64,000 nt of DNA from Candidatus Latescibacterota bacterium. Lineage in GTDB: Bacteria; Latescibacterota; UBA2968; UBA8231. Both the position numbers and the translations under genes were made by a program. The notes beneath the pieces are model-generated. The model saw nothing but the letters and a program-made list of their open reading frames with translations, had not been told where the DNA came from and did no database searches. The DNA is taken from NCBI GenBank assembly GCA_022820485.1, contig JAJEFJ010000054.1, positions 1-64,000 on the forward strand, in the 5' to 3' direction. Positions 1-8,880 of this stretch are shown piece after piece. The first letter of the stretch is position 1. The number at the start of each line of letters is the position of its first letter.

Positions 1-317
1 ACAACTAAGCGTGAGGGGTGTCTTACTCCCGCACGGTGCAGCGGGCACGAGGGGCCTGCTCACCCAATGACGGACGACGCGCCCCGCACGCATACCGTTC
101 AGATTGGCCCTTCTGAACGGATTGGGCAACATACAAATGACACTAGGGGGCACCGAAAGCGACAGACGATAGAAGGCTGCGTAACATCAGTCAATGATTG
201 GCGTTGGCGCAACGTCCAATGAACCATCGCCTAACTCCTACACCGCTTTGTGTTCTACCCTCCCGAGGGGGTGCTTCGCATAGCTTTTTGAGCAGCTTCA
301 CTTGATACTCCTTATCA
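1..317. other. Intergenic region with a hairpin and a short palindrome
   Basis: No convincing gene is seen here; the only tracked ORF (minus strand, 61 aa) is low-complexity and overlaps the next gene. A 9-bp perfect inverted repeat (CCGTTCAGA / TCTGAACGG, 8-base loop) lies at 95-120, without a T-tract. A GC-rich palindrome around CCCTC-CC-GAGGG lies at 257-272 and resembles one at 8489-8504. The left edge of the window may truncate a larger element. Confidence 0.5.
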
Positions 318-872
318 TCAGGGCTTGACGAGCTTGAAAGACGCGAAAAATCGCTCGATATCCGAGGGGTCTTCAAACGCGTAGGGTGCTCCGACCGCCA
401 TCAAGCTGTAGAGCCGCTGGCCCACCTGTAGGCTCTGCATCCGCAACAGGCTTTCGTCGGCCGCTTGTATCTGCGTCTGCCAAGCGGGATGCCCGTCCAT
501 CTCAACGGCAGCCTCCGACAGAATCGTCCCCTGCACCTTCTGCAAGATAGCATCTCGGCGCGCAGCGATCGCGCTATCGGCTTGAACGGCCTCGGGCACA
601 TCGCCGTAGGCAACGGCATACTGCACGTCGGCGCACTCGAACATCAGGTATTGGAACTCTACCTCGCCAAAGGACAACGGCTCGCGCAGCTTGCGCAGAT
701 TGGGCCGGCCAGCCGTCTGCACTGCGAAAGCCCCTGGCTCATAGATCCGCTCCTCCCATTCTGGCTCGCCGCGCATCCAATTGACGACATTGTAGGCGAC
801 AATAGCCCCTAGGACGACGAAGAACAACTTGACGGACCATAGGTCCGTTTTGGCTTTAGGCTCTCGGCCCAT
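318..872 (-). CDS. Membrane-anchored hypothetical protein, PsbP/Mog1-like pattern
   Basis: This 184-aa protein has one N-terminal membrane segment (about residues 14-31) followed by a soluble domain, so it is probably anchored with the C-terminal part outside the cytoplasm. The soluble part starts by mentioning a PGAFAV-type strand and ends with a DIERFFASFKL-type helix; this layout is seen in small PsbP/Mog1-like hypothetical proteins of planctomycete-type bacteria, but I do not recognise a defined family. It starts 6 nt after the stop of the upstream epimerase gene, with no clear Shine-Dalgarno sequence, suggesting translational coupling. Function unknown. Confidence 0.75.
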   Translation of the reverse strand: MGREPKAKTDLWSVKLFFVVLGAIVAYNVVNWMRGEPEWEERIYEPGAFAVQTAGRPNLRKLREPLSFGEVEFQYLMFECADVQYAVAYGDVPEAVQADSAIAARRDAILQKVQGTILSEAAVEMDGHPAWQTQIQAADESLLRMQSLQVGQRLYSLMAVGAPYAFEDPSDIERFFASFKLVKP

Positions 873-878
873 TTTGGC

Positions 879-1697
879 TCAGGCCAGCCCTAACTTCTCT
901 TCGGCGCTGTCTGCCGGGATATAGCCCAAGACTTGGCGCGGATGGTCGATATCGACCCAGCGCCAGCGGTTGTTGGACACGCCGTAAAAAATATCAAAGC
1001 GCAAGTCTGCGGGCGCTTCGATGGCGCGCTGCACGAGCTGAACCACATCGCGCTGGCTGCACCAGATGGCTCCGCCCCGCTCATCGCGCGGATGGTCCTC
1101 GGCATTGACCCAGCCAATGCGCAGACAAGGCACCGACATATTGTGGACGTCGGCGTAGTAACGCGCTAGGGCTTCGCCCCAGATCTTGGTCGCTGGATAG
1201 AGGCCCGTGGGCCGATGCGGCCACTCGTGCGTCACGATCTGTACCTGACCGGCATCGACCGCGTCGAAGCGCCCTTCGGAGATGGCCTTGTACGGGTCTT
1301 CTTGCTGGTAGCCCCAAGACACCATGATCGAACTGGCGAAGACCACGCGCCCGACGCCAGCACGGCGCGCGGCCTCCAGCACATTGCGCGGCCCGACGAT
1401 ATTGCTGCCGAGCAGGCTCTCCCAACTAGCGTCTGGCCGCGGGTCGGCTGCCAGTTGCACGACCACGTCCATACCCGCGACGGCCTCGGCAATCGCGTTG
1501 TAGTCGGTCAGGTCTGCGAGGATGAATTTCTCCTCGGGAATTCCCAACTCTGCGCCCTTGGCCGTCCGCTCCGAAAGTTGGGACCGCCGCGCTATGCCGT
1601 AGAGATCATAGCGGTCGGGTTGGGTTTGCAAATGCCGATACACGGCTCCGGCGATCAATCCGCAGACGCCGGTAATTAAGACTTTCTTGGGGGCCAT
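879..1697 (-). CDS. NAD-dependent epimerase/dehydratase (extended SDR)
   Basis: This 272-aa protein is an extended short-chain dehydrogenase/reductase. The N-terminal nucleotide-binding loop is TGVCGLIAG (TGxxGxxG) and the catalytic Tyr/Lys pair is in YPATK (about residues 167-171), with a Ser-rich SSIMVSWG strand before it. The family acts on nucleotide sugars or uronates in the cytoplasm; uronate-dehydrogenase-like enzymes of similar length are the closest match by eye, but the substrate cannot be read from sequence. A GAGGAG ribosome-binding site lies about 10 nt before the ATG. It lies 20 nt downstream of the full hpt reading frame and is probably co-transcribed with it. Confidence 0.85.
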   Translation of the reverse strand: MAPKKVLITGVCGLIAGAVYRHLQTQPDRYDLYGIARRSQLSERTAKGAELGIPEEKFILADLTDYNAIAEAVAGMDVVVQLAADPRPDASWESLLGSNIVGPRNVLEAARRAGVGRVVFASSIMVSWGYQQEDPYKAISEGRFDAVDAGQVQIVTHEWPHRPTGLYPATKIWGEALARYYADVHNMSVPCLRIGWVNAEDHPRDERGGAIWCSQRDVVQLVQRAIEAPADLRFDIFYGVSNNRWRWVDIDHPRQVLGYIPADSAEEKLGLA

Positions 1698-1717
1698 GGC
1701 TTTTCTTCTCCTCTATC

Positions 1718-2263
1718 TCATCCAATGGCGGCGATGTGACTCAGGGCGCGGTAGCGCTGATCGCAATCCATGCCGTAGCCAACGACGAATGCGTCTTCAA
1801 TTTAAAAACCGCAGTAATCTATCGGCACTGGAAACTCCCTGTGGGCGGGCTTGTTGAGCAAGGTACACACTCTGAGTGAAAGGGGTTGTTGCGGCTTTAT
1901 CTTGGCCAGCACAAAATCTAGCGATCGGCCCGTATCGACGATGCCATCGACGACTAGTACGTCCCGTCCGGCCGCTGCGACGACGAGGTTTTTGGTCAAC
2001 TCAATCTGCCCGGTACTCTCCGTGCCCTGATAGCTCGAAACACCGATGAAGTCGTAGTCCAACCGCGCCAACAGTTCCTCGGGCAAGCGGTCTATCAGGG
2101 CCATCATAAACTGCACCGCTCCGTTGAGCAGGCCGATAAATAAGGGAGACGACCCAGCGTAGTCGGCGGCCAGTTCCTGGGCCAACTCGCCGATGCGCCG
2201 TTCTACTTGCTGGCGCTCGATCAGCACCTTTAAGACAGGGGTTTCCAACGGACTGCGGGGCAT
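1718..2263 (-). pseudogene. hpt: Hypoxanthine phosphoribosyltransferase, interrupted by an in-frame TAA
   Basis: The reading frame encodes a type I phosphoribosyltransferase for purine salvage (hypoxanthine/guanine plus PRPP to IMP/GMP). From the ATG at 2263 it runs 153 residues and meets TAA at 1802-1804, exactly where family members have Glu in the GFEI-type segment. The same frame continues for 27 more codons, including the conserved FVVGYGMD motif and YRAL, to a TGA at 1718-1720. A single G-to-T change would explain the stop. The PRPP loop reads VVDGIVDTG, so one of two adjacent acidic residues is Gly. The ORF-track start at 2317 lies inside a terminator hairpin; the ATG at 2263 matches family length. 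It may be a decaying gene, a sequencing error or a recoded stop. Confidence 0.8.
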
Positions 2264-2299
2264 GTCTTTGATTATACGGCATGGGCTGTTTTTTGCAAA
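2264..2299 (-). promoter_or_regulatory. Candidate leaderless hpt promoter
   Basis: On the minus strand TTTGCA (2299-2294), a 17-base spacer and a perfect TATAAT (2276-2271) precede the hpt ATG, with only 7 bases between the -10 and ATG. No Shine-Dalgarno sequence is visible, so transcription would begin at or next to the start codon. Confidence 0.55.
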
Positions 2300-2330
2300 C
2301 AAAAGGCACCGGAGCAAAAACTCCGATGCC
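2298..2330 (-). terminator. Rho-independent terminator of the 85-aa gene
   Basis: On the minus strand GGCATCGGAG and CTCCGGTGCC pair around a TTTTTG loop and are followed by TTTTGTTT. It sits directly before the hpt promoter and would stop transcripts from upstream. Its outer bases resemble the terminators at 16492 and 62612. Confidence 0.75.
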
Positions 2331-2347
2331 CATGTTGGCCCGCCCTA

Positions 2348-2415
2348 AGAAGCTGTCTGAAACCCCCTAGTGGCCTTCGTGCGCACGGGGCGCACCCGGA
2401 ACCCAGACAGCTTCT
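2348..2415. repeat. 68-bp element with 12-bp perfect terminal inverted repeats
   Basis: AGAAGCTGTCTG at 2348-2359 and CAGACAGCTTCT at 2404-2415 are exact reverse complements; a nested GTGCGC/GCGCAC hairpin lies in the centre. It may be a MITE-like remnant, a processed RNA hairpin, or a second terminator stem. No flanking target duplication is clear. Confidence 0.6.
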
Positions 2416-2440
2416 AAAGGCGGTTTGTGTGGCGGCCTGA

Positions 2441-2698
2441 TCAGGCGGCTTGACGGGTGTTGATTTCCGGCTCCCGACCTAAGAGCGCCTCAGCGGGGAT
2501 GCTCGGTTGCTCGGGCACCTTCAGAGCAGTAGCAGCAACCAAGGTACTCAGTTCGTCGGCACTGGACGAACTGAGCTCGCCGCGCTGATAGGCAGCGTCG
2601 ATGTGCTCGCACAACAACTCCAAGTCGGCCCAAGAGCGGGCTTGCTCAATGCGCGCCTGCAAGGGGATGACCGCGGGGCTTAGTATGGTAGTCTGCAT
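2441..2698 (-). CDS. Small hypothetical protein (85 aa)
   Basis: I do not recognise this protein. It is 85 aa, helix-prone in residues 10-60, with a Ser-rich turn (GELSSSSADEL) and no membrane segment or cysteine. A very strong ribosome-binding site (AAGGAGGTGA) sits just before the ATG, which supports a real, well-translated gene. It lies between recA (upstream on the same strand) and hpt, is preceded by a structured leader (2719-2804) and followed by a 12-bp inverted repeat and a terminator, so it may be expressed as its own unit or as the tail of the recA transcript. Confidence 0.6.
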   Translation of the reverse strand: MQTTILSPAVIPLQARIEQARSWADLELLCEHIDAAYQRGELSSSSADELSTLVAATALKVPEQPSIPAEALLGREPEINTRQAA

Positions 2699-2718
2699 GA
2701 TTCACCTCCTTGGGGGAG

Positions 2719-2804
2719 GGGCGGGTTTCAAACCCGCCCAGGAGTACGCACGGGTGCGAGGTGCTGCGACCGCCTTGGCGTGGGGGCACCAAAGCCGCAC
2801 CTCG
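2719..2804 (-). promoter_or_regulatory. Structured leader: palindrome plus 48-nt hairpin
   Basis: The recA-to-85-aa-gene gap holds a 10-bp palindrome (GGGCGGGTTT/AAACCCGCCC, 2719-2739) and a hairpin closed by CGAGGTGC/GCACCTCG (2757-2804) with further internal pairing. It could be a recA 3' structure, a leader controlling the small gene, or a dispersed repeat. Confidence 0.5.
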
Positions 2805-2823
2805 ACCCGCGAGAGCGCAGAGG

Positions 2824-3933
<1,110 letters not shown>

Positions 3934-3985
3934 GATGTCCTCCCCGCGTGTTCTATTGAGATGTTTACTACGCCACTACTGAACG

Positions 3986-4025
3986 ACCTGAACAAAAAAA
4001 TAGTGAATCAATGTTCAGGTGTCAA
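3986..4025 (-). promoter_or_regulatory. recA promoter with CTGAAC/GTTCAG operator-like sites
   Basis: On the minus strand TTGACA (4025-4020), 17 bases, then TATTTT (4002-3997) form a sigma70-like promoter. A perfect 9-bp inverted repeat ACCTGAACA/TGTTCAGGT (3986-3994 and 4012-4020) brackets the -10, and a third CTGAAC lies at 3979-3984. A LexA-type SOS operator is a natural guess, but the half-site spacing differs from the best-known boxes. Confidence 0.6.
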
Positions 4026-4199
4026 GCATTTTTTAATTGAAGCAGATTAAACTGCTCTATACCTGCTTATAACAAATACTGTGCCAAGCGGCATAAAAAC
4101 GCGCAATTTATTGTTTAATAATATGTTAGAAAAAGAAGAAGAAAGATGCGAAAAGCAAAAATTGGCACCTGCGCGAAACAGTGCTGTGAAGAAAAGGGG

Positions 4200-5573
4200 C
4201 TAGCTTGAGCCAAAGGCGAGCGCTTCGGCTGCCTCCATCCCCCCTACCCCGACCACCTCCATCCCCTCCGGACGCTTCCACCCCTGTAGGTTGCTCCGCG
4301 CCACCAAACACTGCTCAAACCCCAAACTCCGCGCCTCGGCCACCCGCCGGTCAATCTGGTTCACCGGCCGGATCTCCCCCCCCAACCCGATCTCGCCAAT
4401 GGCCACGGTCTGCGCGTCAATGGGCTTGTTGCGGAAACTCGACACAATCGCCAACCCCACCCCCATATCCACCGCCGGCTCGTCGAGGCGAATGCCTCCT
4501 ACGACATTGACGAAAATGTCTTCGCTCGACAGGTCGTGGCCGCAGCGCTTTTCGAGCACCGCGATAATAATCGAGAGCCGCTTGGCGTCGATGCCGGTGG
4601 CAACCCGCTGCGGATAACCAAAACTAGAGCGCGAGACGAGGGCCTGAATTTCGATCAGGAGTGGCCGCGTGCCCTCTATGCTACAGACGATGGCCGAACC
4701 CGACACGCCCTCGGCGCGCTCGGCCAGCAGAATTTTGGAGGGGTTGGCGACCTCGATCAGCCCTTGGTCCCGCATCTCAAAAATCCCGATCTCGTTGGTC
4801 GAACCAAAGCGATTTTTGGCGGCGCGTAGGATGCGGAAGTGGTGGTGCCGCTCGCCCTCTAAATAGAGCACGGTATCGACTAAGTGCTCCAGTACTCGCG
4901 GCCCAGCGACCGTGCCCTCTTTCGTCACGTGCCCCACTAAAAACGTGGGAATGCCGCTCTCTTTGGCCAAATAGACGAGCCGCGCAGCGCATTCGCGCAC
5001 TTGGGTCACGCTGCCGGGCGCGCTCTCCAGCTCGGGCATGTAAATGGTCTGGATCGAATCGATGATGATGGCCAGCGGGCTGGCGGATTGCAGTTGGTCG
5101 AGAATAGCTGTGAGGCTGGTCTCGGCCATCACGTGCAGGCTTTCGCACAACGCGCCTAAGCGCCCGGCGCGCAGGCGAATCTGCGCGGCCGACTCCTCGG
5201 CGGAAATGTACGCGATGCGGAAATCAGAGGCCGCTAGCTGTCCGGCCATCTGCAACAGGAGCGTCGATTTGCCAATGCCGGGATCGCCGCCGACTAAGAC
5301 GACCGAACCGGGCATGATGCCGCCGCCCAAGACCCGGTCGAATTCGGAGATGCCGATTTGCAGCCGCTCGTGGTCTTGGTCATCGACTTGCGTAATGGGC
5401 TGCAATTGGGAGCGGGGCGATACCGTGAGATGTTCGCGCCGGCTGTCGGGTGCTTGGGGCCGCTCCTCGACGCAGGTGTTCCACTCGCCGCAGGCCACGC
5501 AACGCCCAAACCAGCGCGCCGCACTGTGGCCGCAGGACTGACAGACGTAAGCAGAACGGGTCTTTTTGGCCAT
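4200..5573 (-). CDS. radA: DNA repair protein RadA
   Basis: This 457-aa protein is RadA/Sms, a RecA-like DnaB-type branch-migration helicase acting in recombinational repair. It shows the N-terminal C4 zinc motif (CQSCGHSAARWFGRCVACG, about residues 11-29), Walker A GGDPGIGKST (near 94), the RadA-specific KNRFG motif (near 254) and a C-terminal Lon-protease-like domain. It begins 3 nt after the prmC stop and is the last gene of the rho-rpmE-DUF1385-prfA-prmC-radA run. recA follows on the same strand under its own promoter. Confidence 0.96.
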   Translation of the reverse strand: MAKKTRSAYVCQSCGHSAARWFGRCVACGEWNTCVEERPQAPDSRREHLTVSPRSQLQPITQVDDQDHERLQIGISEFDRVLGGGIMPGSVVLVGGDPGIGKSTLLLQMAGQLAASDFRIAYISAEESAAQIRLRAGRLGALCESLHVMAETSLTAILDQLQSASPLAIIIDSIQTIYMPELESAPGSVTQVRECAARLVYLAKESGIPTFLVGHVTKEGTVAGPRVLEHLVDTVLYLEGERHHHFRILRAAKNRFGSTNEIGIFEMRDQGLIEVANPSKILLAERAEGVSGSAIVCSIEGTRPLLIEIQALVSRSSFGYPQRVATGIDAKRLSIIIAVLEKRCGHDLSSEDIFVNVVGGIRLDEPAVDMGVGLAIVSSFRNKPIDAQTVAIGEIGLGGEIRPVNQIDRRVAEARSLGFEQCLVARSNLQGWKRPEGMEVVGVGGMEAAEALAFGSS

Positions 5574-5576
5574 GCC

Positions 5577-6449
5577 TCAACTCGTCTGAGTAGCCGCACG
5601 CGCGACAACGACTCGGGGAATCTGGTTTAAGTCCGGTCTTATCTGAACCTCAGTCAAGCGTGCAGACCGCGCAAGTAAGCCCTCCACGGCCGCGCTTTGG
5701 CCCTCTCCTATCTCTAGCAGTAGATGGCCTCCGGGACGAATAAAATCGGCCGCCTCTTGTGCGATGCGTCGGTAGTACACCAATCCGTCTTCTCCTCCAT
5801 CCAACGCGAGATGCGGCTCGTAGTCGCGCACTTCCGGCGCCAGTTGCGCCAAGTCGCCGTGACGCACATACGGCGGGTTGGCCGCGACGAGATCAAAAGG
5901 CTCGGTGTCACGGAGGGGCGTAAACAGATCGCCGCAGTGCCACTCGACGCGGCCAGCTAGTCCGCAGCGCTGGCTGTTGGCCTTCGCTACTTCTAACGCT
6001 GCGGCCGATACGTCGGCTGCCACCACTGCGGCCGCAGCCGCCTCTTGGGCCAGCGACAGGGCGACCGCACCTGAGCCGCAACACAGGTCGAGAACCCGGC
6101 CATCTGCGGGCAAAAGCTCCAAGGCCACATCGACGAGTACTTCGGTCTCAGGGCGTGGGATCAACACCGCAGGCGTCACGGTCAACTCCAGATGGCGAAA
6201 GGCGGCCACGCCCGTGATGTACTGCACGGGCACGCGCTGCAACCGCTGACGCACGTATTCCCGATAGCGGTCCACTTCACTGCTGTGCAAGGGGCGTTCG
6301 AATTGTAGGTAGAGATCGAGGCGTTTGACGCCGAGCACTGCGGCTAGCAGCAACTCTGCTTGTAGGCGGGCGTTTTCCAAGCCCTTTGACGCGAAGAAGC
6401 GGCTCGTGTTTTCTAGGATGTCGAGCAGCCGCCAAGAGCGTCCGCTCAT
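5577..6449 (-). CDS. prmC: Peptide chain release factor N5-glutamine methyltransferase
   Basis: This 290-aa protein is PrmC/HemK, which methylates the glutamine of the GGQ motif in release factors. It has an N-terminal helical domain, the SAM-binding motif [12 protein letters not shown] (near residue 116) and the catalytic NPPY motif (near 190). Its ATG overlaps the prfA stop (ATGA), so the enzyme is translationally coupled to its substrate RF1, as in many bacteria. Confidence 0.96.
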   Translation of the reverse strand: MSGRSWRLLDILENTSRFFASKGLENARLQAELLLAAVLGVKRLDLYLQFERPLHSSEVDRYREYVRQRLQRVPVQYITGVAAFRHLELTVTPAVLIPRPETEVLVDVALELLPADGRVLDLCCGSGAVALSLAQEAAAAAVVAADVSAAALEVAKANSQRCGLAGRVEWHCGDLFTPLRDTEPFDLVAANPPYVRHGDLAQLAPEVRDYEPHLALDGGEDGLVYYRRIAQEAADFIRPGGHLLLEIGEGQSAAVEGLLARSARLTEVQIRPDLNQIPRVVVARAATQTS

Positions 6450-7513
6450 TGGTCCGCCGCCAGCGCGTCCTGCTGCGATGCAAGGGCTAATTGCTCTATG
6501 AATTTTTCAAAATCGCCGTCGAGGATTTCCTCCAGGCGATAGAGGGACAAGCCAATGCGGTGGTCGGTAACCCGGCCCTGCGGGAAGTTGTAGGTGCGAA
6601 TTTTCGCGCTGCGGTCGCCGGAGCCGATCTGGCCGGCGCGGGCGGCGTCGCGCTCGGCCTTTTGCTCGGCCTGCAATTTGTCGTAGAGCCGAGCGCGTAG
6701 GACCTTCAATGCCTTGTTCTTGTTCTTTAGCTGCGACTTCTCGTCCTGACAGGAGACGACAATACCCGTTGGGGTATGGGTGATTTTCACGGCCGAATCC
6801 GTGGTGTTGACGCTCTGGCCGCCAGGCCCGCTGGAGCGGTACACTTCGATTTTCAAATCATCGGGAGCGATTTCCACCTCTACCTCCTCGGCTTCGGGTA
6901 GAACCGCCACCGAGGCCGCCGACGTGTGAATCCGGCCCGAAGCCTCGGTTTTGGGAACCCGCTGCACGCGGTGGACCCCGCTCTCGAACTTGAGCTGGCC
7001 GAAGGCGTCCGCGCCCGACACCACGAACACCACCTCCTTAAAGCCACCGGCTGGATTCTGACTGGACGAAAGCTCCTCGGTTTTCAAACCCTTGCGCTCG
7101 GCGAAGCGGTGGTACATGCGGTACAGGTCGCTGGCAAAAAGTCCGGCTTCGTCGCCGCCGGTGCCAGCGCGGATCTCGACGATGGCATTGCGGCTGTCGT
7201 TGGGGTCTTTGGGAATCAACAGCACTTTAAGCGTTTCTTCTAGCTGCCCCACTTTTCCTCGCAATTGGTCGCGTTCGGCCGCGGCTAATTCGACTAGCTC
7301 TGCATCGCTGCCATCGGCGATGATCTCCTCGGCCTCTGCAAGCTGTTCCAGCGCGGCGCGGTACTGGCCCGCTAAATTCACCACTTCCTGTAAATCGCCC
7401 ATTTCCCGCGCCAGCTTCTGGTACTGAGTCGGGTTTTGGCTGGTGGCCTGATCGGCCATAAGCGCGCTTAACTCCTCGTAGCGCTGCTCGTATTCGTTCA
7501 ATTTATCTAACAC
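6446..7513 (-). CDS. prfA: Peptide chain release factor 1
   Basis: This 355-aa protein is RF1, which reads UAA and UAG stop codons. The peptidyl-hydrolysis loop is SGPGGQSVN (near residue 230) and the stop-codon-reading PxT motif is VPKTE in the GRIHTS region, which is the RF1 rather than RF2 form. The start is a GTG that overlaps the end of the upstream DUF1385 gene by 7 nt, indicating coupled translation. prmC follows with a 4-nt overlap. Confidence 0.96.
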   Translation of the reverse strand: MLDKLNEYEQRYEELSALMADQATSQNPTQYQKLAREMGDLQEVVNLAGQYRAALEQLAEAEEIIADGSDAELVELAAAERDQLRGKVGQLEETLKVLLIPKDPNDSRNAIVEIRAGTGGDEAGLFASDLYRMYHRFAERKGLKTEELSSSQNPAGGFKEVVFVVSGADAFGQLKFESGVHRVQRVPKTEASGRIHTSAASVAVLPEAEEVEVEIAPDDLKIEVYRSSGPGGQSVNTTDSAVKITHTPTGIVVSCQDEKSQLKNKNKALKVLRARLYDKLQAEQKAERDAARAGQIGSGDRSAKIRTYNFPQGRVTDHRIGLSLYRLEEILDGDFEKFIEQLALASQQDALAADQ

Positions 7514-8457
7514 GATGGGTTGGCCTCGACTTCTTCATTTAGGGCGCGGCGCAGCGCGTATAGGGCGACTTCTAACTGGTCGTCGTCCGGCTCGCGGGTC
7601 GTAATGCGCTGCAACCACAGCCCTGGGGTGCTCAGCAACCGAACCAGCGGGGCATTGCGCTTCTTGCCCGAGAACTTGAGCAACTCAAAGCTCGTCCCCG
7701 CGATAAAGGGCAGCACTGCAAAATGAGTGGCAAAGCGCTCGAAAAGGCTCTGTGTATGCCCAAAGACGAGCGGGAACAGCGAATCCACGCAGGCGAAGAT
7801 CAAGATCGCAAAGAGCACTACGATCAGCATGAAGCTGGTTCCACAGCGCGGATGCAGCCGACCGAAGCCCCGCGCCGCTGCCACCGTTAGTTCGGCACCG
7901 GCCTCTAAGGTGAAGATGCTTTTATGCTCGGCACCGTGATATTGGAAAACTCGCTGGATTTCGCGCCACTGGCTTATCGCCCAAAGATAGAGGATCAAAA
8001 GCGTCGCCCGCACGGTACCGGCCACTAGGTTGAATTCGAGGGCGTTCTCCTGCAAGCCGACAAGCTGGGCAGCTAACAGCGGCAAAAAGAAGAATAGGCC
8101 CACGCCCAGCCCCACGGAAAAGATCATCGTCGCCCACAAGGCCAATTGCTCCCGCCAACTCCCCTCCTCCTGCCGCTCGACCTGCCCCTCTTCCTGACTG
8201 GCGACGTCGGCTGAGAAATTGAGGGCCTTCAGCCCGATGAGCATCATTTCAAAAAAAGATAGGGCCCCGCGCAATACGGGCAGACCCAACAGGCGATAGC
8301 GCCGCGTTAGGGAATCGTACGCTTCTTCGCGTACCACGATCTGGTGGTCAGCCGCCCGCACTGCGGTGACGATCTTGCCGGGCACGCGCATCATCACCCC
8401 TTCGATGACGGCTTGACCGCCAACGGGTAGATCTTGCGTGAGCTGTTCTCTGTCCAT
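7507..8457 (-). CDS. DUF1385 family membrane protein
   Basis: From the ATG at 8457 the protein is 316 aa; the ORF track extends 77 residues upstream through low-complexity sequence that I do not consider coding. It begins with the family's [12 protein letters not shown] motif, and contains YHGAEHKSI and HPRCGTSF blocks between four or more membrane helices (about residues 108-135, 145-165, 210-235, 250-275). DUF1385 proteins are of unknown function and often sit next to rpmE and prfA, as here. The extra upstream sequence contains a GC-rich palindrome. Confidence 0.9.
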   Translation of the reverse strand: MDREQLTQDLPVGGQAVIEGVMMRVPGKIVTAVRAADHQIVVREEAYDSLTRRYRLLGLPVLRGALSFFEMMLIGLKALNFSADVASQEEGQVERQEEGSWREQLALWATMIFSVGLGVGLFFFLPLLAAQLVGLQENALEFNLVAGTVRATLLILYLWAISQWREIQRVFQYHGAEHKSIFTLEAGAELTVAAARGFGRLHPRCGTSFMLIVVLFAILIFACVDSLFPLVFGHTQSLFERFATHFAVLPFIAGTSFELLKFSGKKRNAPLVRLLSTPGLWLQRITTREPDDDQLEVALYALRRALNEEVEANPSC

Positions 8458-8488
8458 GAACTCGCGTACATGAAAAAGGCGATACGAT

Positions 8489-8504
8489 CGCCCTCGGGAG
8501 GGCG
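8489..8504. repeat. Short GC-rich palindrome (CCCTCGGGAGGG type)
   Basis: CGCCCTC-GG-GAGGGCG is a 7-bp stem with a 2-base loop in the 77-bp gap between rpmE and the DUF1385 gene. The core CCCTCGGGAGGG recurs on the minus strand at 257-272, so it may be a dispersed repeat. Confidence 0.4.
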
Positions 8505-8534
8505 TCCTACCACCTTTTCGCACGGAATGGGTTG

Positions 8535-8795
8535 CTAGGCTTGCTGTTCGCTTTTGCCGTAGCGGCGATTGAACTGGTCGATGCGTCCGCCGCGATCCAT
8601 GATCTGTTGGCGCTTGCCTGTGTAGAAAGGATGCGACGCCGAGCTGATTTCGACCCGGATTACCGGATAGGAATTCCCGTCTTCCCACTCCATTGTCTCT
8701 TCGGACTTCATCGTCGAACGCGACAGTATCTTGTAGTCACAGCTAGTATCGAGAAAGATAACCGTTTGATACTCGGGATGGATGTCTTTTTGCAC
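8535..8795 (-). CDS. rpmE2: 50S ribosomal protein L31 type B
   Basis: This 86-aa protein is L31. It opens with KDIHPEY, has the [11 protein letters not shown] block in the middle and ends in a basic RRYGK tail. The paired CxxC zinc ligands of type A are absent (a single Cys is present), so it is the zinc-independent type B. It starts with GTG behind a GAGGAG site. Neighbours rho and prfA are typical for rpmE loci. Confidence 0.93.
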   Translation of the reverse strand: MQKDIHPEYQTVIFLDTSCDYKILSRSTMKSEETMEWEDGNSYPVIRVEISSASHPFYTGKRQQIMDRGGRIDQFNRRYGKSEQQA

Positions 8796-8880
8796 CTTTA
8801 CACTCCTCTGCTTTCTGGGGATTGAAACTCGGCTATCGAGTTAATAAAAATAGAGGCTTGAAACTCAAAAGACAAGGAGG

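Noticed and set aside
180-240. Possible integron attC-like site
   Set aside because: GCCTAAC-type bases are present, but no matching GTTRRRY partner or cassette gene lies nearby.
191-376. 61-aa minus-strand ORF at the left end
   Set aside because: Ser-rich, overlaps the supported gene at 318-872 and shows no motif.
1802-1804. Selenocysteine or pyrrolysine recoding of the hpt stop
   Set aside because: The codon is TAA, not TGA or TAG, so neither recoding type applies.
3976-4020. Alphaproteobacteria-type SOS box (GTTC-N7-GTTC)
   Set aside because: Two GTTC half-sites occur in direct order on the minus strand but with five, not seven, bases between them.
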